Of a stretch of 64,000 bases of DNA, positions 53,432-61,303 are shown piece after piece; the first letter of the stretch is position 1; each line of letters begins with the position of its first letter. Under the pieces are notes generated by a model, which was not told the origin of the DNA, searched no databases, and worked only from the letters and a program-made list of their open reading frames with translations. The translations under genes and the position numbers were made by a program. The DNA is taken from contig CAZCTW010000005.1 in the NCBI GenBank assembly GCA_964501905.1, positions 57,629 to 121,628 on the forward strand, written 5' to 3'. Origin of the DNA: B69-G16 sp964501905 (GTDB lineage Archaea > Thermoproteota > Thermoprotei > Thermofilales > B69-G16).

Positions 53432-54358
53432 CTAGCTTACGTCTCTAACATTAGATTCCAGCATGGCTAAGCCCATAGCCACCATTGTGAGAAAGTAACT
53501 TGTCAAAGATATTGGAGTAAACGGGTTTATAATAGCCATCGTTAGTATTAGCAGGAAGATAGGAGTGCCTTTTTTGTCGAAAAAAGCCACGGCGCCTAGG
53601 GAGAAGCCTGTTACGGCCAGAAACAGGATATTAAAAGCGCGGATAGAGATGAAATAAGTTTTCGCAATCATATTCACTATGCTTGCTATTCTTCTGAAGA
53701 ATTCGGGTAAAGCTTTAGCTCCGCCTAGAGGATAGCGCGTCAGATTAGTTACGGTTTCCACTAAGAAGTTTTCAATTAAAAACTCCACTATTAGGAATAC
53801 TAGAGCGATTAAAGCTATCTGTTTAACGGAATCTCTAGGCGATTTAATTACTTTTTCAAAGTCAGAATGAAACGACATGATATCCTCTAAGCGGTTTTGA
53901 TTTTTCAGCAATCCAACAGCGTTGAGATACTTCCAGCGGCGGAACTGGGGGAGAGCAACCGCTGCTTTTTTAAATGCTTTTAATGCGTTTCTAAAGTTGC
54001 CTTGATTCCAAAGTTCTAATCCTTCAAAATAACAGTATGCTTCTCTAGCTTTCGTTAGTTTATCGTAGAATGATAACACGTATATGACCGGGAGCGTGAT
54101 GAACATTATGTCAGACCATGGCATAATATCAGCTATGAAGACGGGAGTTAATGCTAGGAAATTGACATCTAGTTTTCGCGAAGCAGCCTCTAGCTTCAGA
54201 AAGACGAAAATAACTAAGAGAGTAAGAAAATCCAGGAAAAGTTCTACAAAGAAAAAGCCGGACGCTAAATCGAATAAATCGTTTAAACAGGAAACCAGTA
54301 CCGCTAACACACCCCATATGCCGACAAACACAGAGGTGGAAGGCGAGAAGTTAATCAT
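53432..54358 (-). CDS. Polytopic membrane protein with a cytoplasmic TPR-like pair
   Basis: A 308-residue protein: about four helices, then a soluble TPR-like unit (YFEGLELWNQGNFRNALKAF, then RRWKYLNAVGLLKNQNRLED), then four more helices (e.g. VKQIALIALVFLIVEFLIE). A TATA-like TCTTTAAAAGG lies about 28 bases before ATG 54358. It heads the operon that ends with the HerA-like protein. Function unknown; TPR suggests protein-protein binding at the membrane. Confidence 0.6.
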   Translation of the reverse strand: MINFSPSTSVFVGIWGVLAVLVSCLNDLFDLASGFFFVELFLDFLTLLVIFVFLKLEAASRKLDVNFLALTPVFIADIMPWSDIMFITLPVIYVLSFYDKLTKAREAYCYFEGLELWNQGNFRNALKAFKKAAVALPQFRRWKYLNAVGLLKNQNRLEDIMSFHSDFEKVIKSPRDSVKQIALIALVFLIVEFLIENFLVETVTNLTRYPLGGAKALPEFFRRIASIVNMIAKTYFISIRAFNILFLAVTGFSLGAVAFFDKKGTPIFLLILTMAIINPFTPISLTSYFLTMVAMGLAMLESNVRDVS

Positions 54359-54510
54359 ATTTTACATTGCGGATGCGTGCCTTTTAAAGATTATTGAGAT
54401 ATCATTTCCCTAATTTTTATTATAACAATATTATTTCTTCTCAATATAGTTCAATAGAATTGCTAGAAATTATAATTCGGCTTTTGTGAATGCTTCAAGG
54501 CCTTCATAAA

Positions 54511-54520
54511 GTTTAAATAA
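54511..54520 (+). promoter_or_regulatory. Probable TATA box of the FHA gene
   Basis: GTTTAAATAA is centred about 30 bases before ATG 54545, as expected for a leaderless archaeal mRNA. Confidence 0.5.
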
Positions 54521-54544
54521 AAACGGAGAAAAATATTCACGATT

Positions 54545-55363
54545 ATGAGCTTAGGCAGAATAGTCAGACACTTAGATGCTATAAACGATCTCCTCTCGGA
54601 TTTAAAGGAAAAAAGCCGAGAGAGAGCTGAGGTAAGATACATCTTGAGAGATTTAGAAGTCCTAGATGATAGACTTGAAATACTCTTTGGAAGGAGTATA
54701 GGGATAGCTAATGAAATACGAGATCAGATAGGCGAACTTAAAAAGAGATTTTTAAGATATTTAGAGGATGAAGGTATCTCGGCTAAGATAACCGAAGAAG
54801 ACGGAGATTTATTAATTTTCTATGTGGATACTTGGAGGGAGAAGTTAAGAGTAATTAAAGATGATGAGTTATTGTTGATAAGCAGGGAAAAAGGAGATAT
54901 AATCGAGCTGCCGCCCGGGCAACTCCAATACATATCTCTTAGAACTGCTAAGAGGGTTAAATTAAAGTTTAAAATAGGGGCTTGGACTAGCAGGGTATAT
55001 AGTCCTCCTTTAATCCTGGGGAGGAGCAAGGGTAAGCTCGCTATTAAAAACGTAGCACAGATCGAAAGAATTAGGATGGACGAGCTGCTTTGGAAAGCTG
55101 AAAGAGAGCCGAGCTTTTTCACAGTTTTAGAGTTTACGCCATTCCCAGTTTCAAAAGTTGTATCTAGGGCTCATGTGCTTTTCTTCGAGGCTTACTCTGC
55201 CGTGTACGCAGCGGATCTTAGCTTAAACGGTTTTTCCCTGAAAGTGAACGGGAAAACTTATTCTATGCCGGGCAATAGGTCCGGGGAAATAGCAATTATT
55301 AAAACGGGCGGCGAAGTACTGCTACCAGGCTTTGAATTCCCAATTATAGTTGAAATCTTGTAA
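54545..55363 (+). CDS. FHA-domain protein with coiled-coil N-terminus
   Basis: Likely phosphothreonine reader, 272 residues. Residues 1-90 are helical/coiled coil (DAINDLLSDLKEKSRERAEV...). The C-terminal ~130 residues match the FHA fold: PPLILGRSKGKLAI (the GR motif), VSRAHVLFFE (the S..H motif), DLSLNGFSLKVNGK (the NG motif) and GGEVLLPGFEFPIIVEIL. There is a longer than usual loop between GR and S-x-x-H. In this island it would read phosphorylation by the kinases at 43.8-45.0 kb and 57.3-60.1 kb. Cytoplasmic. Confidence 0.75.
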   Translation: MSLGRIVRHLDAINDLLSDLKEKSRERAEVRYILRDLEVLDDRLEILFGRSIGIANEIRDQIGELKKRFLRYLEDEGISAKITEEDGDLLIFYVDTWREKLRVIKDDELLLISREKGDIIELPPGQLQYISLRTAKRVKLKFKIGAWTSRVYSPPLILGRSKGKLAIKNVAQIERIRMDELLWKAEREPSFFTVLEFTPFPVSKVVSRAHVLFFEAYSAVYAADLSLNGFSLKVNGKTYSMPGNRSGEIAIIKTGGEVLLPGFEFPIIVEIL

Positions 55364-55478
55364 AATATAAAACTTTGTAAATATTAATTTGAAAATTTTA
55401 ATATTTGATAGTTCCATATCCTTAAAGTAGATACTTTTAAATATTTCTCGCCTATTTATTTGAATGACGGTGTAGGAT

Positions 55479-55961
55479 ATGGCTGTTACGAAGGAAGAAC
55501 TTAGGAGAATGATTCGAGAAGAAGTTATCAATGTTCTCAAAGATTTAGGCCTAGATGTGGCGAAATTGGGTGGAGCGGCGGGAATAGGAGCTCTCTTAAC
55601 TTACCTCGTTACGAACAGAGATAAGTTAATGGAGTTGATTAAAGGCAGCGAGAGGATGAGTAGGGAGGAAGTGGTAAGGCTTATAGATGAAGCTTTAGAG
55701 AGGAGACTTAGAGCCGGAGCTCCTGCAACGAGAACTCCTGCTCCGTCCGTAACTCCAGTTCCTAAAGTAGAGAAGGTTAGTCCTATAGAAAGTCTACTAA
55801 AAAGAAAGTATACTATAGAGAGGGAGATTCTGCCCAGTTTAAGGGATAGGTGGGCTAAAGGAGAAATTACGAAAGATGAATACGAGCAGCTTAAAGCTGA
55901 GTACGAGTCTGAGCTCAAGAAAATAGATAGAGAAATAGAGGCAATAATAGCGGCTAAGTAG
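55479..55961 (+). CDS. Island protein T: paralogue of protein B, SHOCT-like tail
   Basis: A 160-residue protein. Charged helical start (TKEELRRMIREEVINVLKDL), Gly/Ala hydrophobic helix (LGGAAGIGALLTYLVTNRDK), a second charged helix, a Pro/Thr/Val-rich linker (RTPAPSVTPVPK), and a hairpin tail RWAKGEITKDEYEQLKAEYE. The first two parts closely parallel protein B at 36.4 kb, including the shared NRDKLM. Overlaps convergently by eight bases with the next gene, which carries the same hairpin. Confidence 0.65.
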   Translation: MAVTKEELRRMIREEVINVLKDLGLDVAKLGGAAGIGALLTYLVTNRDKLMELIKGSERMSREEVVRLIDEALERRLRAGAPATRTPAPSVTPVPKVEKVSPIESLLKRKYTIEREILPSLRDRWAKGEITKDEYEQLKAEYESELKKIDREIEAIIAAK

Positions 55962-56340
55962 ACTCTAAAGACTCTATTTGCTCCATATAATACTCATACT
56001 CTTCTTTAGATATCTTACCCTCCTGATAGGCCCTGATAACTTTTTGCTTCAATTCCTCTATCTTCTTCCTATCTCTTGACTTTAAATACTGGTCGATTAA
56101 GAGAGCAGCGCCCGCCCCCAAAGCCATAGCTAAAAGATACTTCTCAGATCCTTTAGGAATTATTCTTTTCTCTTCTTTTCTCTTTCTTCGCATCAGAGAA
56201 TACAACAACAATATCAATCCCACAGCTATAAACGCAACTCCCGCGGCTATAGTTCCTTCATTTAAGTTACCGCCGGCTAAAGCCCACATTTCAATAATAA
56301 GACCTAAAACTATAAACACTATACCGATTATAAACTTCAA
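55954..56340 (-). CDS. Island protein U: three-helix membrane protein with SHOCT-like tail
   Basis: A 128-residue protein: two membrane helices at the N-terminus (FIIGIVFIVLGLIIEMWAL, TIAAGVAFIAVGLILLLYSL), a basic loop, a third Ala-rich helix (KYLLAMALGAGAALLIDQYL), and the tail AYQEGKISKEEYEYYMEQIE. The tail is the clearest SHOCT-like example in the island. Confidence 0.68.
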   Translation of the reverse strand: MKFIIGIVFIVLGLIIEMWALAGGNLNEGTIAAGVAFIAVGLILLLYSLMRRKRKEEKRIIPKGSEKYLLAMALGAGAALLIDQYLKSRDRKKIEELKQKVIRAYQEGKISKEEYEYYMEQIESLEST

Positions 56341-56394
56341 ATTCCCACCCTACCGATATTACTACACGTTTTATAAAAATCTACAACTACAATC

Positions 56395-56805
56395 CTAAAA
56401 AGATTTGGATTCGGAAGTACCTGCTTTCGAAAAGCTAGATATGTAATAGCCTATAAAGCCCCCTAGAAGGGATATAAAAGCTCCTTTAAGCCCGTAGAGT
56501 ATTGGAAGAGCGAGCGAGAATGTTAGAATTAAGTTTTTGAGGGACTCTGCTAAAAAGCTTAGGTAGGGGGATAGAGCGGCGTAGAAGAGTACTAGAGTTA
56601 GCCCGATTAAGGTGTCTGCTAGAATTCCAGCTAAAAATCCTATTCCGGCGGCGAATCCGGGCTTTTTATCCGCTATATAGCCAGCTACGAGTCCTGCTAT
56701 TAAATCTCCGAAAACTGGAATTGGCTCTAGTATGAAGTGTAGTAGGGAGCCTAGAGTTAAAGCTAGAAGGGCTTTCCTAAGAAAGGATTGCCCCACACTA
56801 CTCAC
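56395..56805 (-). CDS. Small Gly/Ala-rich membrane protein (DUF5518-like), paralogue 2
   Basis: A 136-residue protein with four hydrophobic segments and the DLIAGLVAGYIADKKPGFAA / FLAGILADTLIGLTLVLF signatures that it shares with the protein at 53.0-53.4 kb. The function is unknown. It is divergent from the propeptide-like protein gene. Confidence 0.65.
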   Translation of the reverse strand: MSSVGQSFLRKALLALTLGSLLHFILEPIPVFGDLIAGLVAGYIADKKPGFAAGIGFLAGILADTLIGLTLVLFYAALSPYLSFLAESLKNLILTFSLALPILYGLKGAFISLLGGFIGYYISSFSKAGTSESKSF

Positions 56806-56810
56806 CTAAC

Positions 56811-56820
56811 ATTTAATATT
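56811..56820 (+). promoter_or_regulatory. Probable TATA box of the propeptide-like gene
   Basis: ATTTAATATT is centred 27 bases before ATG 56843. The same AT-rich patch could also serve the divergent gene starting at 56805, though it is too close for a standard TATA box there. Confidence 0.4.
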
Positions 56821-56842
56821 AACATTAATAATTTATTAACCT

Positions 56843-57196
56843 ATGGCGGAGGTGGAATTCTTAGAGAAAGCCGATGAAGATTTGAAATCTATGCTTTTAA
56901 AATTTGAGGGAGGCGGCGAGGATATTGAAATTCCCGTAATTATAAGGTTTGTAGAGGAAAAGGCGGAACCAGCGTTTCTGGAAATAAAAAAACTTGAAGA
57001 ACAAGGATTAGTGAAGATTAGATACCGATTTGAAATAGTGCCGGCGTGCTCAGCTATAGCGAAGCTTTCGATAGTTAAGGAATTATTAAAAAAGGATTAC
57101 GTGGAAAAGATAGAAACGCCTAAACAACTCGAACTACTGACTAGAGAAACTGAAACCCTGGAAAAGGGCACGCCTGAAACAAATAATGTAGACTAA
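56843..57196 (+). CDS. Stand-alone subtilase-propeptide-like (I9-like) protein
   Basis: A 117-residue soluble protein. IEIPVIIRFVEEKAEPAFLE, then KIRYRFEIVPACSAIAKLSI, then KKDYVEKIETPKQLELL follow the order of subtilisin propeptides/I9 inhibitors ('vpVIV.f ... g..v...f..i.a.aa... ...l....V..Ie.d....l'). Such domains fold as ferredoxin-like units and act as chaperone and inhibitor of the protease. No protease domain follows it, so it would act in trans, most simply on the island subtilase at 46.8 kb. Seen by motif order only. Confidence 0.55.
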   Translation: MAEVEFLEKADEDLKSMLLKFEGGGEDIEIPVIIRFVEEKAEPAFLEIKKLEEQGLVKIRYRFEIVPACSAIAKLSIVKELLKKDYVEKIETPKQLELLTRETETLEKGTPETNNVD

Positions 57197-57310
57197 CCGC
57201 GCCATACGTGTCTACAAGCGGTCGACGCGTCAGCGAGAGTAGGAACGTCGAGTGGTTTAAAGTTCTCGGGTATGATCAAATCTAGCTTATAGAATAAGCA
57301 CAGCAAAGGG

Positions 57311-60127
57311 TTATTTCTTTGATAAGAAGTATTTATGATAGAGTACAGCTAGGGCATTTCTAAACTCTTTCATACTCGGTCTTTTTTCCGGCTCTATGCT
57401 CAGGCACCGTAGAATAAGCTCGTTAAGCTCCTTTGGGACTCCGGGTAAGCGTCTAGGCTTAGCCGTAAGAACGGCGCGTTCATAATCCTCCTTAGGTACA
57501 GGCGTATCGTGGCTCAACATCCAGTAGACCGTGGCTGCCAAGCTATAAACATCGCTTTTAGGACTAGAATGACCCATTACCTGCTCAGGTGCTCCGAAAC
57601 CAGGAGTGTATTTAACGCTAGTAGTTTTGATCGTTTGAGCAAGTCTTGCGATATCGAAGTCAGCTAATTTAGGGACTCCATCCCTGGTAAAGAGGATATT
57701 ACTGGGTTTTACGTCCCTATGGACTACGCCAACTCCATGGGCGTAGGCTAGAGCATCCGCAATCTGTATAGCTATTTCCAGAGCCTCTTTTAAGCCTATA
57801 CTCTCCACATTTTTCAAGCTACCGTTTTCACAGTATTCCATCACGATAGCCGGCACATCCTCAATGAACTTTACAGCTTTTACAATGTTGGGATGATCTA
57901 AAATACTAATTTTCTCAAACTCGCTTTTCAGACGGTCAACGTCTCTCTTTTCAACTGTGCGGTCGTGAGAAGCACCGATAATAAGCATGTTGTAAACCTT
58001 ATGGGGAAGCTTTACAGCATAAGTACGTCCTAGTTTATCCGTAGCTAAAATCGTCACGAAGTTGCTCTCTCCAAGATAGGAATGCGCTTCTAAACCGTTT
58101 ATATCAAAGCTTTTAGGCAATTCGACAGGTTTAACGCGTTTAAACTTCAACGATATGCCGCGCCCTCGTATAAAATCTACAACTACGTCAGGCTTTACCT
58201 CCGGCTCGCCTTTCCTACTAGCCTTTTTCTTTACTAAATACGAGAAGGAAATCAAACCGGACAACACTATAGAAAAGGCTATGATGTGGATTACTCCTAC
58301 TTCTCTTTCCAAACCGAAGCTTAGCTCCAGGCTGTCCCCGGCTGAAATACTGATCTCCTTTTCTATGGGTTTATAGCCTTCAAGTTCTAAACGTAGAATA
58401 TGTCTACCTGGCTCAACTTCAATCTCCAAAGGTGTCTTACCTTTGAGTACGTCGTCAATGTAGACTTTAGCGCCCGAAGGCTCGCTATCAATAGTTAGAA
58501 TGCCCAGCAATACTTTAAGCTTAAAGCTTAGCTCCAAGCTATCTCCAGCGGATATTTCAATTTCTCTCTCTACAGGCTCATAGCCTTCAAGCTCCAAACG
58601 TAAAACATGCCTGCCGGGTTCAACCTCGAATTCTGTAGGAGTTTCATCTTTTAACATGCCATCAATGTAGACTTTAGCGCCCGAAGGCTCGCTATCGATT
58701 ACCAAAACTCCGGGTAAAGCCTTGAGTTCAAAGTTTAACTTTGAGCTTTCGCCAGCGGATATTTCGATCTCCTTTTCTATGGGTTTATAGCCTTCAAGTT
58801 CTAAACGTAGAATATGTCTACCTGGCTCAACTTCAATCTCCAAAGGCGTAACGCCCTTGGGCACACCATCGATGTAGACGTCTGCACCGATAGGATTGCT
58901 TGAAATACTTAAAACGCCTAGTAATGCCTCAAACTTAAAGTTTAACTCCAAGCTCTCGCCAACCGAAATACTGATTTCCTTTTCTATAGGCTTACAACCC
59001 TCAAGCTCTAAACGTAAAGTATGCACGCCAGGTTCAATTTTAAACTTTAAAGGCGTAGTACCCCTAAGCACGTCGTCAATGTAGACTTTAGCGCCCGAAG
59101 GCTCGCTATTAATGATTAAAACTCCTGGCAGATTTTTAAGATCGAAAACTTGTAAGCCGCTCCAACTGGCAACTGCCAGCAAATCATTGCTCCAATCTAG
59201 GCTAAAGACATCACCGCCAGTACTATAACTCCATAGAAGTTCTCCATTTGAATTGAAGACGTAGATTTTACTATCTTTACCTCCTACTGCAATTTTACCA
59301 TCTTTACTCCAAGCGATGCTGAGTATCTTACCTTCAATTTTATAGCTCCATAGCTTGCTGGGAGGAATGTAGACGTGTATCTCCGCCCCACTCGCGGCGG
59401 CTAATTTTCCGTCTTCGCTCCACGCTACTTTCCTCACTTCGCCCTCAGTCAGATAGTTTTGGAGCAGCTCTCCTCTAGAATTAAAAACGTAAACTCTTCC
59501 ATTTTTACAACCGACTGCCAGCTTGCCGTCTCTACTCCACGCTAAGCTATTAATGGAACTCTCGATATCGTAGCTCCATATTTTTTTGCCGTTAGAATCG
59601 TAGACGTAGACAACGCCTTCCTGATTCCCCACTGCCAGTTTATTATCGTAACTCCACGCTACGCTGTACGTGTATCTAGTCCACTTACTCCAAAGCTTGT
59701 TGCCGTTAGAGTCGAAGACTTCGACGTTATGACTTCCTACAGCTAGCTTACCGTCGCTACTCCAAGCCACAGCGAACACAGCATAATTAGCTACCTTACC
59801 CCAGAGTTTCCTACCTCTATCATCGTAAACACATACGACGTTATCCTCGCTACCCACGGCTAGCTTGCCATCACTACCCCAAGCTAAACAAGTCACTTTA
59901 TCTCTTGACGTTCTAGCATACCATAACAGCTTTCCATTTTCCGATTCAAATACTCTCACATATCCCGAGCTATACCCTACAGCTAGCCTACCTTTATGCC
60001 ACGCTAATACTGTCGGCCATCCCGCAAACTTTCTATTCTCCCATTTTAGTTGCTGAGCTTGAACAATCACCGCCGATATGATTAGCAATATCGACAATAT
60101 CGGCAAAATTTTTCGCATAGCTAACAC
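57311..60127 (-). CDS. Transmembrane Ser/Thr kinase receptor: beta-propeller, four PEGA domains, TM, kinase
   Basis: A 938-residue receptor-like kinase. Signal peptide (ILPILSILLIISAVIVQAQ); about seven beta-propeller repeats of the form 'LAWSRDGKLAVGCKNGRVYVFNS' kind (residues ~30-330); four PEGA domains (e.g. GVLVIDSEPSGAKVYIDGML; ~335-625); a membrane helix (VIHIIAFSIVLSGLISFSYL); and a C-terminal kinase. The kinase has AVKLPHKV (Lys), the HRDVKPSNIL catalytic loop, GAPEQVMG and DVYSLAATVYW; but DFG reads DFD and the Gly-rich loop is poor (LGESNFVTIL). It may be weakly active or act as a pseudokinase scaffold. The outside domain would sense a surface ligand. Confidence 0.9.
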   Translation of the reverse strand: MLAMRKILPILSILLIISAVIVQAQQLKWENRKFAGWPTVLAWHKGRLAVGYSSGYVRVFESENGKLLWYARTSRDKVTCLAWGSDGKLAVGSEDNVVCVYDDRGRKLWGKVANYAVFAVAWSSDGKLAVGSHNVEVFDSNGNKLWSKWTRYTYSVAWSYDNKLAVGNQEGVVYVYDSNGKKIWSYDIESSINSLAWSRDGKLAVGCKNGRVYVFNSRGELLQNYLTEGEVRKVAWSEDGKLAAASGAEIHVYIPPSKLWSYKIEGKILSIAWSKDGKIAVGGKDSKIYVFNSNGELLWSYSTGGDVFSLDWSNDLLAVASWSGLQVFDLKNLPGVLIINSEPSGAKVYIDDVLRGTTPLKFKIEPGVHTLRLELEGCKPIEKEISISVGESLELNFKFEALLGVLSISSNPIGADVYIDGVPKGVTPLEIEVEPGRHILRLELEGYKPIEKEIEISAGESSKLNFELKALPGVLVIDSEPSGAKVYIDGMLKDETPTEFEVEPGRHVLRLELEGYEPVEREIEISAGDSLELSFKLKVLLGILTIDSEPSGAKVYIDDVLKGKTPLEIEVEPGRHILRLELEGYKPIEKEISISAGDSLELSFGLEREVGVIHIIAFSIVLSGLISFSYLVKKKASRKGEPEVKPDVVVDFIRGRGISLKFKRVKPVELPKSFDINGLEAHSYLGESNFVTILATDKLGRTYAVKLPHKVYNMLIIGASHDRTVEKRDVDRLKSEFEKISILDHPNIVKAVKFIEDVPAIVMEYCENGSLKNVESIGLKEALEIAIQIADALAYAHGVGVVHRDVKPSNILFTRDGVPKLADFDIARLAQTIKTTSVKYTPGFGAPEQVMGHSSPKSDVYSLAATVYWMLSHDTPVPKEDYERAVLTAKPRRLPGVPKELNELILRCLSIEPEKRPSMKEFRNALAVLYHKYFLSKK
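58310..59130 (-). repeat. Four tandem PEGA-domain coding repeats
   Basis: Four units of about 205-210 bases inside the receptor kinase gene. Units two and four share an 81-base perfect match (58352-58432 and 58766-58846, 414 bases apart), and a block around GTAGACTTTAGCGCCCGAAG recurs in three units. Near-identity at the DNA level implies recent duplication or gene conversion. Confidence 0.85.
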
Positions 60128-60292
60128 TACTATATTACGAGGATAATTTAAAGTTTTAGATAAGGTCTACCAGAATCCATTACCTGTTCTCAGCATACGT
60201 GTAGACTTGTTAGAGAATCGCTTTGAAACATCTGGCCTTTAACAGCTGGGCGAAATCTATGTATCGTAATCATTCAGCATAAGTATTACAGT

Positions 60293-60811
60293 TTAGAGCT
60301 TAGGCTTCGCTACGACGATGTAATACTCCCTATAATCCATGACTTTTATTATCTCAAAGTATGTATCTAGATTTTTGAAGACTTCCTCCCTGCTTTCCTC
60401 CAACTCCTCGAAACTATGTGGCGTAAAAACCCAACCCTCAGGATTCCAGTCAGCTATCACGGCTAAACCCTCACTATCGAGCACGCGGGCGATTCCCCTA
60501 AGAGCCTTTTCTTTATCAGCTATATGGTGCATAGTAGCCGCTGCCGCCGCGTAGTCGAAGTATTCGTTTGGAAATGGCAGATTCTCGGCCTTTGCCAAGT
60601 ACAGTTTTAACCTACCTTCCTCCACGAGTTCTCCAAATCTCCTTTTAGCTCTTTCCAAGGCGGCGGGATCAGGATCTATACTATAGATCTCGGCTCTTGG
60701 CGAAGCCTTAAGCAATAGGCTTAAGTTATTGCAGAAACCCGTACCTACATCTAAAATCCTAGATTCTCCTTTGAAAAGATCTGAGTATATTTTACCCAGT
60801 GCCTCCCACAT
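60293..60811 (-). CDS. SAM-dependent methyltransferase (class I, UbiE/Methyltransf_11-like)
   Basis: A 172-residue methyltransferase. SAM-binding motif I is ILDVGTGFCNNLSLLL, motif II acidic residue in EIYSIDPDPAALERA, post-motif ENLPFPNEYFDYAAAAATMH, and 'ALRGIARVLDSEGLAVIADW'. The substrate is unknown. It is the last gene of a run with the GIY-YIG and glycosylase genes and overlaps the GIY-YIG gene by 20 bases. Confidence 0.85.
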   Translation of the reverse strand: MWEALGKIYSDLFKGESRILDVGTGFCNNLSLLLKASPRAEIYSIDPDPAALERAKRRFGELVEEGRLKLYLAKAENLPFPNEYFDYAAAAATMHHIADKEKALRGIARVLDSEGLAVIADWNPEGWVFTPHSFEELEESREEVFKNLDTYFEIIKVMDYREYYIVVAKPKL

Positions 60812-61298
60812 AATCTGCGCCTATTAAAGCGGAGTACCCATAGTCGAATATTAAGGGTTTTAGCCCGAGTTCTGTATAAGCTCTCAAAATATCGGCTATC
60901 ACTTTGGAGACGGGCTTATCGTCTTTTAAAAGGTGAGCTGGGCATTTCTCCTCACAATCCATCGCCCCGAACTTCCTTATGGGGGCGTAAGCACCATACC
61001 CTAGCAATTTCTTTACAATTCTACACTCGTACTTCTCGTTTATGAGCGCGCAGACGACGCCGATCACCCTGGTTGAGCCATTGAGCAAGAGATAGTCGAT
61101 GTGCCATTTCAATTTCTTAGACTTGCTTAGATGCCGGGAAATTCTAGCCTTTAAACCTCCAGGACCTAGAGCTGAACCCACGTATACGTAGTAGCCTGCG
61201 GCTAGCTTAGCCGGTCCCAGTGATCCAACGACTATTTCTATATCGCGCTCAACCTCTACCACTAGAGCGTATACCCCTTTCCCCTCGGGCAGATTCAT
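60792..61298 (-). CDS. GIY-YIG (DUF123) endonuclease-like protein
   Basis: A 168-residue protein of the DUF123 branch of GIY-YIG nucleases: GVYALVVEVERDIEIVVGSL, AGYYVYVGSALGPGGLKARI and HLSKSKKLKWHIDYLL, then a Cys-rich 'GAMDCEEKCPAHL'. In archaea this family is widespread and thought to act in DNA repair. ATG 61298 has GAGGT eight bases upstream and starts five bases after the glycosylase stop; an earlier in-frame ATG at 61346 is inside the glycosylase gene. Confidence 0.87.
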   Translation of the reverse strand: MNLPEGKGVYALVVEVERDIEIVVGSLGPAKLAAGYYVYVGSALGPGGLKARISRHLSKSKKLKWHIDYLLLNGSTRVIGVVCALINEKYECRIVKKLLGYGAYAPIRKFGAMDCEEKCPAHLLKDDKPVSKVIADILRAYTELGLKPLIFDYGYSALIGADYVGGTG

Positions 61299-61303
61299 GG
61301 GCT

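Noticed and set aside
34885..60127. Type VII secretion-like locus (subtilase, ubiquitin-like, FHA, kinase, FtsK-like gene)
   Set aside because: No EccC-type ATPase with intact P-loops and no WXG100-like small proteins were seen; the HerA-like protein lacks Walker A.
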